Assembly: GCA_040880465.1 (NCBI GenBank)
Contig: JBBDIK010000012.1
Span: 1-64,000, forward strand
DNA length: 64,000 nucleotides
From: JBBDIK01 sp040880465
GTDB lineage: Bacteria; Actinomycetota; UBA4738; JBBDHU01
Direction: 5' to 3'
Shown: piece after piece, positions 16,559 through 25,429 of the stretch
Layout of the letters: every line of letters starts with the position of its first letter
Position numbering within the stretch: position 1 is the first letter of the stretch
The notes under the pieces: model-generated
The model's database searches: none
The model's input: only the letters and a program-made list of their open reading frames with translations
Told to the model about the DNA's origin: nothing
Program-made: the position numbers and the translations under genes

Positions 16559-19417
16559 ATGGTGATCGGCGAGACTCGGAGTCCGAACTTCGACAAGGGG
16601 CGTAAGCGCCGCAGGCCTTCCGCGGTCGTCGTTCACACGACCGACGGTTCGTTCGGGGCCGCTGCCGCCTGGATGACCGATCCGGCGAGCGGTGTCAGCG
16701 CCCACTACCTGGTCGGACTTGACGGTTCGGTCCTGCAGCTCGTCGACGAAAGGGACACGGCCCGCCATGCGGGTGTCCTTGTGGAGCCGGCCGCGAAGAT
16801 CACCGCCACCCTCGGTGACGATCCGAACCTCAAGACGATCGGGATCGAGTTCGCCGACGACGGGAACCCCGGGGGGATCAACCGGCCCGACGCGCAGTAC
16901 GAGGTAGGTGCCGAACTGCTGCGGGCGATCTCCGATAGATGGAAGATCCCACTCGACCGAGAGCATGTTCTCGGTCACCGGGAGTTGCGCGCGGACAAGA
17001 CGTGTCCCGGCAACTTCGACATCGACCGGCTCATCCTGGATGCCGGGGCACCGTTCCTTCTCTGTCTGCTCCCGATGAGGAACGAAGAGAGCAACCTCCC
17101 GGGGTGGCTGGAGTCTGCGCCCGGATTCTGCGAGGCGGTGATCGCGCTCGATGACGGTTCGACCGACCGGACGGCCGAGATCCTGGAGGGACACGACCTC
17201 TTCGCGCGGATCCTGCGGGCTCCGCAGCGCGAAGGGTACGCGGGGTGGGACGACGCCACGAACCGGCGCCTGTTGCTGGAAGCGGCCGCGGAACTGCGCC
17301 CCCGATGGATCATCCAGGTCGATGCCGATGAGCGGATCGACGCCGACGACGCGCAGGCGCTCCGCTCCTTCCTGGAGGAGGAGGCCATCGAGGGCTGCGC
17401 GTACGGCCTGCGGCACTACCGCCAGTGGGGCGAGAGGGTCGACCCTCAGCACGTCTGGGTGTATCGGATCTTCCGGTGGCGCCCGGGACTGACCCTGCCC
17501 CAAGATCGCCGCCTCCACTTCAACCCGGTGCCGGTCTCGATCCCGCGCGGTGCGTGGATCCGTACGACCATCCGCCTCCGGCACGTCGGGGCGTCCGACG
17601 AAGCGGGGGTCGCGGCCCGCGCGGCCAAGTACGCCGCCGCCGACCCCGACCGGGAGTTCGAGGCCAACACGAGCGGGATGGATGCCGCTCCGACGCCCGA
17701 TACTCAGCTCGCGGAGTGGGAACCGCGTGACCCTGAGATGCCGGTGCTCGTTACTCCGTCCGAACAGGCCATCAGCCGCGGCGGCCGGCCGGACCTGGTG
17801 GTCCTTCTGCCCGTGCGGAACGGAGCCGGCGACCTTCCGCGGTTCTTCGACGCGGCCCGTCGGTTCGCCGACTCCGTGATCGCACTGGATGACGGGTCGA
17901 CGGACGGAACGGCGACGTTGTTACGCGACGAACCGCTGGTCGCGACGATCCTGTCGAACCCCGTCCGGGAGACGTGGTCGGGATGGGATGAGCCCCGCGA
18001 CCGCAGCCGTCTCCTGGAAGCCGCCGCCGAACTCCGGCCTCGCTTCGTGCTCTTCCTGGATGCCGACGAGCGGATCGATGCCGACGACGGGGCGGCGTTG
18101 CGCGGTTTCGTTGAGCGGGACGCCCTCCCCGGGTTCGCCTACGGGATGCGTGTGCATCGGATGGTTCGGCCGGAGCCGCCGGGCTACGACCGGGCCGACC
18201 TCTGGGCCTACCGGTTGTTCGCGTGGGAACCGGATCAGGTCCTGCCGTCGCAGTCGCTGCATCTGGTCCCGGTGCCGATCTCGATCCCGCGACCCAACTA
18301 CATGCAGACGACGATCCGCATCCAGCACCACGCGAGCGAGACGTCCCAGCGGCGACGGCTCCGTTACGAGAAGTACGAGGAGCTCGATCCGGCACGCCGG
18401 TGGCAGTCGGGCTACGAGCACCTGTTGGACGAACCCGGACAGATCCGCGCCTGGGAGCCGCGTCTCGCAGGGCTTCCGGTCGTCGCCGAGCCCGACGTCG
18501 ACCTGACGGCGCCCGTCCTTTCGGTCGTCGTGATCGCACGGGATGACGGCGAACGCATCGACCCGGTCCTGCGTTCCGTCCAGGAACAGGAAACGGAGGA
18601 GGCGTTCGAGACGATCGTGGTGGTGTCCGGGTCACCGCAGACGGCGGCCGTCGTGCGGGACCGGTTCCCCGAAGTGACGCTCGTCGATCTGGAACGGCCG
18701 GTCTTCCCCGGCGCTGCTCGCAACGCCGGCCTGCGGATCGCCCGGGGGGACTACGTGTCTTTCCCCGGGTCGCACGTCGTGCTGTCGGCCGGGAGTCTCC
18801 GGGCCCGGATGAAGGCCCACGAGTTGGGCTACCCGATGGTCACCGGCAGCATCCGCAACGGGACCCGAACGCCCTCGGGGTGGGCGAACTACTTCCTCGA
18901 TCATTCGACGGCCCTTCCCGGGCGGCCGGCGGGGGAGTTGCGCTCGCCGCCAGCCCACTGCTCCTACGACCGCGACCTGCTGATCGCGGCCGGCGGGTTC
19001 CCCGAGGATCTGCGCGCGGGCGAGGACACGTTCGTCAACAACCGGATGTTCGGGGCGGGCCTGAAAGCCTATCGCTCGCCCGAGATCGAGCTCACGCACG
19101 CGACCCGGTGCGACCGGCCCACGGCGTTGCTCGCACATCACTGGAACCGCGGTCGTGCGCTCGGCCGCCTGCTATTCGATCCGGCGTTCGTCCTCCCCGT
19201 CGAGCGGCGCGGCATCGGCAGGATGGTCGCCTCCCTGGTGCCCCGCCGGGTCACCGCGACCGCGCGGGCCGTAGCGAAGTGGGGGGGACCACAGGAGCGG
19301 CGCGCCTACCGGGAGTCACGCCTGCTCATCATCGCGGCAGCGGTCGCGTCGTGGTGCGGGACGCTCTTCGAAGCGGGGATGGTGAAAGCGGCGCAGGTGC
19401 TCGAAGCTAGGCGTTGA
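16559..19417 (+). CDS. Fusion of amidase/PGRP domain with three GT2 glycosyltransferase domains, 952 aa
   Basis: Residues about 15-165 form a T7-lysozyme-like N-acetylmuramoyl-L-alanine amidase domain with the zinc ligands visible: His26 in VVVHTTDGS, then the His and Cys of LGHRELRADKTCPG. Three family 2 glycosyltransferase modules follow. Module A (about 166-400) has LLPMRNEE, ALDDGSTDRT and QVDADERI. Module B (about 414-650) has LLPVRNGAG, ALDDGSTDGT and FLDADERI, and is a close duplicate of A. Module C (about 653-905) has VVVIARDDGER, PGAARNAGLRIARG and a degenerate DxD. There is no signal peptide and only a weak hydrophobic segment near the C-terminus, so the protein is probably cytoplasmic. 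The frame is continuous and the start is leaderless. Joint action on a muropeptide- or glycan-linked substrate is speculation. Confidence 0.8.
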   Translation: MVIGETRSPNFDKGRKRRRPSAVVVHTTDGSFGAAAAWMTDPASGVSAHYLVGLDGSVLQLVDERDTARHAGVLVEPAAKITATLGDDPNLKTIGIEFADDGNPGGINRPDAQYEVGAELLRAISDRWKIPLDREHVLGHRELRADKTCPGNFDIDRLILDAGAPFLLCLLPMRNEESNLPGWLESAPGFCEAVIALDDGSTDRTAEILEGHDLFARILRAPQREGYAGWDDATNRRLLLEAAAELRPRWIIQVDADERIDADDAQALRSFLEEEAIEGCAYGLRHYRQWGERVDPQHVWVYRIFRWRPGLTLPQDRRLHFNPVPVSIPRGAWIRTTIRLRHVGASDEAGVAARAAKYAAADPDREFEANTSGMDAAPTPDTQLAEWEPRDPEMPVLVTPSEQAISRGGRPDLVVLLPVRNGAGDLPRFFDAARRFADSVIALDDGSTDGTATLLRDEPLVATILSNPVRETWSGWDEPRDRSRLLEAAAELRPRFVLFLDADERIDADDGAALRGFVERDALPGFAYGMRVHRMVRPEPPGYDRADLWAYRLFAWEPDQVLPSQSLHLVPVPISIPRPNYMQTTIRIQHHASETSQRRRLRYEKYEELDPARRWQSGYEHLLDEPGQIRAWEPRLAGLPVVAEPDVDLTAPVLSVVVIARDDGERIDPVLRSVQEQETEEAFETIVVVSGSPQTAAVVRDRFPEVTLVDLERPVFPGAARNAGLRIARGDYVSFPGSHVVLSAGSLRARMKAHELGYPMVTGSIRNGTRTPSGWANYFLDHSTALPGRPAGELRSPPAHCSYDRDLLIAAGGFPEDLRAGEDTFVNNRMFGAGLKAYRSPEIELTHATRCDRPTALLAHHWNRGRALGRLLFDPAFVLPVERRGIGRMVASLVPRRVTATARAVAKWGGPQERRAYRESRLLIIAAAVASWCGTLFEAGMVKAAQVLEARR

Positions 19418-20105
19418 ACGACGAGCGGGGCGACCAGCCGAGCGCGACCTGTGTGTTGATGTTGCGCAGGCGCCCGCGGAAGTAGTGCCGGCCTTCCTTC
19501 CTGGTGCGGTAGGTCGCCGTGAACCCGCCAACGCCGTCCCTCCACGTCGCCCATTGTTGCCCGGGCTTCTTCACCTGGACGTCGTAGCGAAGGTTCGGGT
19601 GGAAGGGGTCGTTCGACAGGTCACGGTTGCCCCACTGCACCATCGCCGTCGACCGCGCGTTCGTCTTCTGGACGAGGACGGGGGAAAGGATCACGCCGTT
19701 CATCGGAACGTGTGAGGTGTCCTTGCACTCGTACTCGTACCGTCCGGCGGCCCAGAAGCCGAACCCGAAGTCGGTGACCCAGTTATAGACGGGCGGCGGT
19801 GTCGGGTTGAGCACCGGGCTGCTGTCGAAGATGTTGAGGCCCGAGGTGTCGGTGACGGAGTGGCCAGAGGCGCCGTTCCACTGCCAGTAGACGTAGTCGT
19901 CCGGGTAGTCGAGCCGGAGTGGATCGGGCGAGAAGGAGTAGTCGAAGACGTATTCGTACTGAGTCATCGCCTGAGCCGGGTTGGCCAGGATCAGATCCGC
20001 GAACATCGCGGCGCCGGTCAGCGTGGCGCCGGTCGCCACCGCCCGCCGGATGAATACCCGGCGGCTCATCTGTCCCTCTGCGAACGCCTGAACGAGCTCT
20101 TCCAC
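19407..20105 (-). CDS. Tat-exported cupredoxin (type 1 copper protein)
   Basis: 232 aa from GTG 20105, chosen because GGAGGGG lies 4 nt upstream; the longer open frame has no such site. MSRRVFIRRAVATGATL opens a twin-arginine signal ending at PAQA. The mature part has a plastocyanin-like fold with all type 1 copper ligands: a His in ASGHSVTD and the C-x4-H-x2-M cluster in YECKDTSHVPMNG. The C-terminal 90 residues form a second beta-rich (fibronectin-like) segment. It is an electron carrier or extracytoplasmic copper protein with unknown partner. Its last 11 bp overlap the end of the convergent fusion gene. Confidence 0.75.
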   Translation of the reverse strand: MEELVQAFAEGQMSRRVFIRRAVATGATLTGAAMFADLILANPAQAMTQYEYVFDYSFSPDPLRLDYPDDYVYWQWNGASGHSVTDTSGLNIFDSSPVLNPTPPPVYNWVTDFGFGFWAAGRYEYECKDTSHVPMNGVILSPVLVQKTNARSTAMVQWGNRDLSNDPFHPNLRYDVQVKKPGQQWATWRDGVGGFTATYRTRKEGRHYFRGRLRNINTQVALGWSPRSSFNA

Positions 20106-20248
20106 GCGACCCCTCCGTGGCCCTGGTTCCAGCAGCAACGATAGTCCTTCCTGGCAAGTGCGGCTAGGCATGTCCTCGGCCCCGGCCGGGGTCGTTCGCG
20201 AGCTGACCTCCCAGCCGAACGTGTTTGCGCTGGTAGACTGCCAGATAC

Positions 20249-20266
20249 GGACGTCAGGTGACGTCC
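20249..20266. promoter_or_regulatory. 18-bp palindrome in the helicase leader
   Basis: GGACGTCA-GG-TGACGTCC, a perfect inverted repeat starting 9 nt after a TAGACT -10 candidate (20234-20239). It leaves a leader of about 110 nt before the start. It could be an operator or a 5'-UTR hairpin. The rest of 20106-20355 shows no gene. Confidence 0.4.
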
Positions 20267-20355
20267 CGTGAGGTTCCTTCCTGGTTTCGCCTTCTGGTGG
20301 CTTCGGGTGAGTGACCTCGATAGCCCCGAGACACACAGACAGAAGGAGAGACCAT

Positions 20356-21531
20356 ATGACGTCCCCGCGATTCTCCGACCTTGGCGTATCCACGCCGGTT
20401 TCCGATGCCCTCGCCGCTCGCGGCATCGATGTGCCGTTCCCGGTGCAGGAACTGGCCATCCCCGACGCCCTCGCCGGCAAGGACGTGCTCGTGCGTTCGC
20501 GTACCGGCTCCGGAAAGACCCTTGCCTTCGCCCTCCCGATCGTGGAGCGACTCAAGAACGACGCGCCACGACCCGCAGTCGTCATCCTGGTCCCGACCCG
20601 CGAGCTGTGTTCGCAAGTGGCGGAGGAGTTCGACGACTTGGCACGGGCCAAGGGACTTCGCAGTGCGGCCGTGTACGGCGGCGTTTCGATCCAGGTGCAG
20701 TCCAAGGCGGCCGGCAAGGCGCACATCTTGATCGCGACCCCGGGCCGCCTCGAGGACATCTCCGAGCGGCGGATGGTCGATCTCAGCAAGGTCCAGATCC
20801 TGGTCCTGGACGAGGCCGACCGCATGCTCGACATGGGATTCCAGCCGCAGGTCGACCGGATCGTGCGCCGCATCCCCAAGGACCGCCAGACGATGTTCTT
20901 CTCGGCCACCCTCGACGGCGCGGTCGGCAACATGGCCTCGCACTACACGCGAGACGCCGTTCGCCATGAGATCGTCGGCGCGACCGAAACCGTCGACGAG
21001 GCGGACCACCGGTTCATCCCGGTCGAGCCCGGCAAGAAGGTCGAGATGCTGATCGAGATCCTGGCCGAGGACGACCGCGGCCTGGCGCTGGTCTTCGTAC
21101 GGACCAAGCACGGCGCGGACCGGCTCGTCCACAAGCTCAAGCGTCAGGGGGTTCACGCGGCCGCGATGCACGGGGACATGACCCAGGCCGCGCGCGAGAA
21201 GGCGTTCGCGAGGTTCGAAGCCGAACATGTGAACGTGCTGATCGCCACCGACGTCGCTGCTCGCGGCCTCGACCTAGACAACATCTCGCACGTCATCAAC
21301 TTCGATCCACCCAACGACGACAAGAGCTACCTGCACCGCGTCGGGCGAACGGCCCGCGCGGGTCGCAGCGGAACGGGCGTCACGTTCGTCCAACCGCTGG
21401 AACAAGGCGATGTCGGCCGCATGGCCGCGCGCTTGAAGCTGCACGATGAGTTCCAGGGCGAAGGGATGAAGGTTGCCCCACCGCGCACCGTGTTCTCCTC
21501 GCGCGGACGCGGCAGCCGGCGTCGCCGCTAG
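20356..21531 (+). CDS. DEAD-box RNA helicase
   Basis: 391 aa from ATG 20356 with AGAAGGAGA just upstream. The full set of helicase motifs is visible: Q-motif region FSDLGVSTPVSDALAARGI and PFPVQ, motif I RTGSGKT, Ia VPTRELCSQV, Ib TPGRL, II LDEADRMLDMGF, III FSATL, IV LVFVRTKHGAD, V IATDVAARGLD and VI HRVGRTARAGRSG. The C-terminus is short and Arg-rich (RGRGSRRRR), as in RhlE-like helicases. It remodels RNA or ribosome assembly intermediates with ATP. The long leader, palindrome and solitary position resemble cold-regulated helicase genes; regulation is inference. Confidence 0.92.
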   Translation: MTSPRFSDLGVSTPVSDALAARGIDVPFPVQELAIPDALAGKDVLVRSRTGSGKTLAFALPIVERLKNDAPRPAVVILVPTRELCSQVAEEFDDLARAKGLRSAAVYGGVSIQVQSKAAGKAHILIATPGRLEDISERRMVDLSKVQILVLDEADRMLDMGFQPQVDRIVRRIPKDRQTMFFSATLDGAVGNMASHYTRDAVRHEIVGATETVDEADHRFIPVEPGKKVEMLIEILAEDDRGLALVFVRTKHGADRLVHKLKRQGVHAAAMHGDMTQAAREKAFARFEAEHVNVLIATDVAARGLDLDNISHVINFDPPNDDKSYLHRVGRTARAGRSGTGVTFVQPLEQGDVGRMAARLKLHDEFQGEGMKVAPPRTVFSSRGRGSRRRR

Positions 21532-21568
21532 CCACCGCGCGCTCATTCCGCGCAAGCATCGGATCTGA

Positions 21569-23377
21569 CTACTGCCCGGTGTACTCCGTGAACACCTGCA
21601 CGTTGCCGTCGGGATCGGTCGCCACGACCTGCGTGTAGCCGGGCTGTGGGTCGATGCCCTTGCGGGTGTTGATGGCCGGGATCAACGGGAACGTCGAACC
21701 GGTCTGCTTGAGCCGGTTGTATGTCATCTCCGCCGAGGCGATCCAGAAGCTCATGTACCCGCTCGGCACGCCGGCCCTGGGCAGTCCGTCGCGCGATGGC
21801 TTGGCGATGTAGATCCCGAACACGACGCCGCTGTCGGCCCACCAGCCTCGGTACCCGGAGTCCGGGTACGGACGCCCGAGTTTCATGACGTCGCGGTAGA
21901 AGGTCTCGGCGGCCGTCAGGTCACTCACGGGGTAGCCCGAGTAGTCCAGCGACAGGGCCCCGCCCGCGTGGACCTCCGCACCGACCACCATCGTCACGAG
22001 AGGCCTGGCGTTCGCGTTCAGCACGTGCGTAACGAATGCCGTGTCCCGGAACGGGTGCGCACCGGTTCCCGTCAAGACCATCTCGTAGCTCACGACCGAA
22101 CGGGTGCCGAGCGGCCGCACGCGGACCGAGTTGGCAGCCATGCTGGCGACCAGTCCACCGGAGGTGCGGTCGTAGCCGGACCAGTACTCGTTCGCCAGGG
22201 TGGTCGCCAGCGTCGAACCGGCCTCCAGCCCTCGCACGCGCGTCCGCGTGTCGTCGAACCAGCGGCCGGCCTTGTACATCGTCTGCATCGTGGCTCCATC
22301 CGTTCGCAGCCACGCGGTCGCGATCTTCTTCGCGGCGAGCGTCCTCGCATCCGTTCCGGTGAACCCGGTCGGCTCGGGCGGGACCCCAGAGCCGGCCGCC
22401 GTGAAGTTGCGCTGCAGGATGACGAACGGGTTCTCGGTCGGCCGGTCCAGCCCGACCGCGTACAGGTCCGATCCCTGCTTCAACAGGGTCGTGTCCGTGC
22501 CCTGGACGAACCGCACGCCGGCGGCCTTGAGTCGATCGCGTTCGGCCCGCACATCATCGACGTAGAAGACCGCCCAGCCGTTCGGCTTGCCGGGGGTGAT
22601 CGTCGCCAGGCCGTTCAGCCGGGTCCGGTCCAGGATGAAGTGAGCGCCCTTGAGCTGGAACGAGGCTCGGTCGGCCGTGACGTACTCCGGCGGCCCGGCG
22701 AACTGCGAGTAGAAGGCAACTTGTCGGTTCATATCCTTGACCGGGGTCACCCAGTCGAACGGGAACGTCTCGGCGCCCGGCCTGCTGCGGCCGACCCGGA
22801 AGCTCAGGTTCCACGAGTCGGTCTGATGGGCGATCTTCCAGGAGCTGCCCACCTTCGTGAACGCCTGCACGACCAGGCCCTGATCGGTGTAGCACCAGCG
22901 GGCGCCGCCCCGGACGTCGACCCAGTAGAGAGCGGTGGCCGACGAGCCCTCCGCCCACAGCTCCGCATGGTTGATCTTGAAGCTCTCGGCGATGACGCCG
23001 GTCGGGCGTTCGTAGGCGGTCCACTCGACCGGCAGGGCCGATGCCACCGCGTCGGCGCCCTGCTGGAGGCCGCTCGCGCCCCAGCGTCCGCTCATCTTCG
23101 TGACGTCGGAGGTGACGTAGGTGCGGTAGCCGGAGACGTCCATCGCGAGGTAGCGCTGCCAGGACTTGGTGATCGTCGAGATGAGCGCGTTCTTGTCGGC
23201 GGTGCTCGCGCTCGACGAAACGACCTCGGTGGCGGGGAACGAGACGGCGCCCGGCCCATCGCCACACACGGCGTTCGCCGGTTGCGCCGCAGACGTGATG
23301 CTCAGCACGATCGCGAACGCGGCGGTGATCGCCCCGTTGCGAAGGAGGTGTCCCCGTCGGCGCTGTGTCCTGCTCAT
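21569..23377 (-). CDS. Secreted protein with duplicated NTF2-like plus VOC domains
   Basis: 602 aa from ATG 23377, 8 nt from GGAAGGG. It has a Sec signal (basic start, ITAAFAIVLSITSAAQPANA). The mature protein is two copies of one unit: an NTF2/SnoaL-like domain (about 45-190 and 330-455), then a glyoxalase/VOC-type half (about 205-310 and 470-600, ending DPDGNVQVFTEYTGQ). VOC metal ligands are not all evident, so catalysis is uncertain. No named family. It is divergent from the Lrp regulator gene, with two inverted repeats between them. Confidence 0.65.
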   Translation of the reverse strand: MSRTQRRRGHLLRNGAITAAFAIVLSITSAAQPANAVCGDGPGAVSFPATEVVSSSASTADKNALISTITKSWQRYLAMDVSGYRTYVTSDVTKMSGRWGASGLQQGADAVASALPVEWTAYERPTGVIAESFKINHAELWAEGSSATALYWVDVRGGARWCYTDQGLVVQAFTKVGSSWKIAHQTDSWNLSFRVGRSRPGAETFPFDWVTPVKDMNRQVAFYSQFAGPPEYVTADRASFQLKGAHFILDRTRLNGLATITPGKPNGWAVFYVDDVRAERDRLKAAGVRFVQGTDTTLLKQGSDLYAVGLDRPTENPFVILQRNFTAAGSGVPPEPTGFTGTDARTLAAKKIATAWLRTDGATMQTMYKAGRWFDDTRTRVRGLEAGSTLATTLANEYWSGYDRTSGGLVASMAANSVRVRPLGTRSVVSYEMVLTGTGAHPFRDTAFVTHVLNANARPLVTMVVGAEVHAGGALSLDYSGYPVSDLTAAETFYRDVMKLGRPYPDSGYRGWWADSGVVFGIYIAKPSRDGLPRAGVPSGYMSFWIASAEMTYNRLKQTGSTFPLIPAINTRKGIDPQPGYTQVVATDPDGNVQVFTEYTGQ

Positions 23378-23461
23378 CCCCATCACCCTTCCGTTGTCGG
23401 CGTTCCTACCCCTGTCATCGAGAGGAGAACGCGGCGACTGAACGTGTTTGCCCTGCGGTTT

Positions 23462-23481
23462 CCGACAGATAGGCCTGTCGG
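23462..23481. promoter_or_regulatory. Inverted repeat in the divergent promoter region
   Basis: CCGACAG-6 nt-CTGTCGG, a perfect 7-bp palindrome in the 238-bp gap between the secreted VOC protein gene and the Lrp gene. Candidate operator. Confidence 0.4.
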
Positions 23482-23510
23482 TTGTTGGTGATTCCGCAGC
23501 GCTAGTCCGG

Positions 23511-23534
23511 AATGACTACGCGAACCGAGTCATT
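23511..23534. promoter_or_regulatory. Second inverted repeat upstream of the Lrp gene
   Basis: AATGACT-10 nt-AGTCATT, a perfect 7-bp palindrome, about 80 bp upstream of the regulator start. The spacing would suit a dimeric Lrp/AsnC protein acting on its own promoter; inference. Confidence 0.4.
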
Positions 23535-23615
23535 GCGGGTCATCCTGGCGGGGAAGGCTCAGCCGGTGGGGCGCACATGCCGACAACCGGGGACAACGGA
23601 TCAGGAGGTGCGGCG

Positions 23616-24092
23616 ATGGTGACGAGGATGCGATTCGACGAACTGGACCGGCAGATCGTCCACGTCCTACAAGGCGACGGCCGGGCATCGTTCGCCGAGT
23701 TGGCGCGAGAGTTGGGGGCGTCCGAGGCGACGATCCGCGCGCGGGTGGCGCGCCTGCTGCGCAGCGGCGCCGTGAAGGTCGTCGCGTCGGTGGATGCCTT
23801 GGAACTCGGATTCACGGTGGCGTACATCGGTGTTCGCGTCCGAGGGGGAGCGCTGGACCGGGTCCTGAAGGCCATGCGGGCAACGCCGGAGGTCACGTAC
23901 GTGGTCGTGTGCGCGGGTTCGTTCGACCTGTTCGTCGAAGTGGTGTGCACGGACGGTCCGGCACTGATGCGCCTCTTGGATGAGCGGATCAGACAGGCTC
24001 CCGGGGTCGAGTACGCGGAGACGTTCACCGTGCTGGATATCGCCAAGGATGAGTACCAATGGCCGGAGTCCGGCGTCTCGATCCCGGCCTGA
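23616..24092 (+). CDS. Lrp/AsnC family transcriptional regulator
   Basis: 158 aa. ATG 23616 is chosen because AGGAGG lies 7 nt upstream; the frame is open further but without a ribosome site. The N-terminal winged helix-turn-helix is typical (FDELDRQIVHVLQGDGRASFAELARELGASEATIRARVARLL). The C-terminal half is the RAM ligand-binding domain (LGFTVAYIGVRVRGG, then VTYVVVCAGSFDLFVEVVC). These proteins sense amino acids or other small ligands as oligomers. The likely target is its own promoter or the divergent gene. Its stop is 1 bp from the stop of the convergent DUF1326 gene. Confidence 0.88.
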   Translation: MVTRMRFDELDRQIVHVLQGDGRASFAELARELGASEATIRARVARLLRSGAVKVVASVDALELGFTVAYIGVRVRGGALDRVLKAMRATPEVTYVVVCAGSFDLFVEVVCTDGPALMRLLDERIRQAPGVEYAETFTVLDIAKDEYQWPESGVSIPA

Positions 24093-24093
24093 A

Positions 24094-24747
24094 CTACGCG
24101 CTGTAGCCGCGGAGGCCGCGGAGCTGGTCATCGACCGAGAGCATCGAGTTATCCAGGTCGAAGCGTGCATACTCGGCGAAGAGTGGCGTCCAGACGGAGC
24201 CGAAGATCCGAGCGGGGGGCCCTTCCGCCTTGCCGCCGACCCGGTTCGTGGCGAACGGGAAGAGTGGGGAACCTTCGACCTTCTGCTCGCCGTTGGCGTC
24301 GAGGTTCGCGTCGAACCGGAACGCGCACGCGCCTTCGATCTTGATGATGGGGGAGGTTCCCTTCTCGACCTTGATGGCGGCTCGCTCCATCCCGATGTAC
24401 TCGCCGATCAGCTCCTGGATGTCCGAGAACGGGCCGCCGTGGCGGCCGCTCAGGATCTCCTCGACCGCGCGGGCAACGTCGTCGGACGCCGACTCATCGA
24501 CGATGATCCCCATCTCCCAGAACTCGCTGGTCCCGAGCTTCTCCGGGAAGAAGTTCACGAGTGCGAAATCCGAGCCGGAGAGGTCCGCGTGCTGGGTGGC
24601 GCCTTCGAGCTTCCCTTCCTGGACGCGGAAGAGGACGATGCCCTTGCACCCTCCGTGCGTGTCGTTAAGGCGGCCGTCGATCTGCCAGTGCTCGTCGACG
24701 TTGCACGAACACGTGGCGATGTACGCTCCGGCGATCCGCCAATCCAT
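24094..24747 (-). CDS. DUF1326 domain protein
   Basis: 217 aa covering the whole DUF1326 domain, opening with the family signature WRIAGAYIATCSCNVDE and containing GCKGIVLFRVQEGKL and the FFPEKLG region. No signal peptide or membrane helix. The family is widespread in soil bacteria and has no established function; the N-terminal Cys pair (CSC) suggests metal or redox binding. It is convergent with the Lrp gene. Confidence 0.8.
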   Translation of the reverse strand: MDWRIAGAYIATCSCNVDEHWQIDGRLNDTHGGCKGIVLFRVQEGKLEGATQHADLSGSDFALVNFFPEKLGTSEFWEMGIIVDESASDDVARAVEEILSGRHGGPFSDIQELIGEYIGMERAAIKVEKGTSPIIKIEGACAFRFDANLDANGEQKVEGSPLFPFATNRVGGKAEGPPARIFGSVWTPLFAEYARFDLDNSMLSVDDQLRGLRGYSA

Positions 24748-24859
24748 GGCCCCGCACCAGCTCCTTCACAGGTGGCCGTGAGGGAAGTATGCCCCATCCC
24801 GCACGCACACGCGAGGGGTGTCCCAGGCACCGCACCTCCGGGAGTCCTAGAGTCGCAGC

Positions 24860-25147
24860 GTGACTGCAGGCAGCGATGGACCGGAAGGGGGCCTCGCGGA
24901 AGGCGATGAGGTCGCTCCCGGGTGCCGGTACTGCGGGCGAGCAACGTTCGATCCGGACAAGCGAGACCGGCCGTGGGTCCGCGGCGTGGCTGCTGGGCTT
25001 CAGGTCCTCGTTTGCCCGGCGTGCCAGGCGGATCGGGCAGGCTGGGCCGACGAGCTGGACCGATGCACGGCGTGCGATTCCCCCCGGCTCTCTGCCATGC
25101 TTGGAGAGATCGTGTGCCGCGCATGTGGGCATGCATCGGGCGCTTAG
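24860..25147 (+). CDS. Small protein with four CxxC knuckles, 95 aa
   Basis: GTG start 6 nt after a TAGAGT box (24848-24853), a leaderless layout. There are eight Cys as four C-x2-C pairs (CRYCG, CPACQ, CTACD, CRACG), enough for two zinc ribbons. The last 10 nt of the gene overlap the tRNA-Val gene at 25138. No family recognised. It is the last gene before the cassette array. Confidence 0.55.
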   Translation: MTAGSDGPEGGLAEGDEVAPGCRYCGRATFDPDKRDRPWVRGVAAGLQVLVCPACQADRAGWADELDRCTACDSPRLSAMLGEIVCRACGHASGA

Positions 25148-25212
25148 CTCAGTGGGAGAGCACTTCCCTTACAAGGAAGGGGTCGGGGGTTCAAATCCCT
25201 CAGCGCCCACCA
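25138..25212 (+). tRNA. tRNA-Val(TAC), copy 1, with encoded CCA
   Basis: Acceptor GGGCGCT with AGCGCCC, D-arm GCTC-GAGC, anticodon arm CTTCC-CTTACAA-GGAAG (TAC at 25170-25172), T-arm GGGGG-TTCAAAT-CCCTC with one G-U pair, discriminator A, then CCA. The 5' end overlaps the preceding coding sequence. This is the intact tRNA at the left edge of the cassette array. The att fragments to its right match its anticodon loop, 3' anticodon strand and acceptor end, but not its T-stem. Confidence 0.93.
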
Positions 25213-25429
25213 AAGAAATGCCAGGTCAGCAGTGTTGTCGTTCGCATCGCACGTCTCGGATCCGCTGGCCTCGCTCGCTACGGTCAAGCGAAAGTCAATC
25301 GCACTCCTCACCCCACAGTTGAGCACTTCCCTCGGGGGCGCAAAGCACTCACGCACTTGACCCGATGGTGTCGGGCAAGCAAGCTTGCCCGATGAACGCT
25401 CCTCACCCCGATCGGTGCCGCGGCACGGC

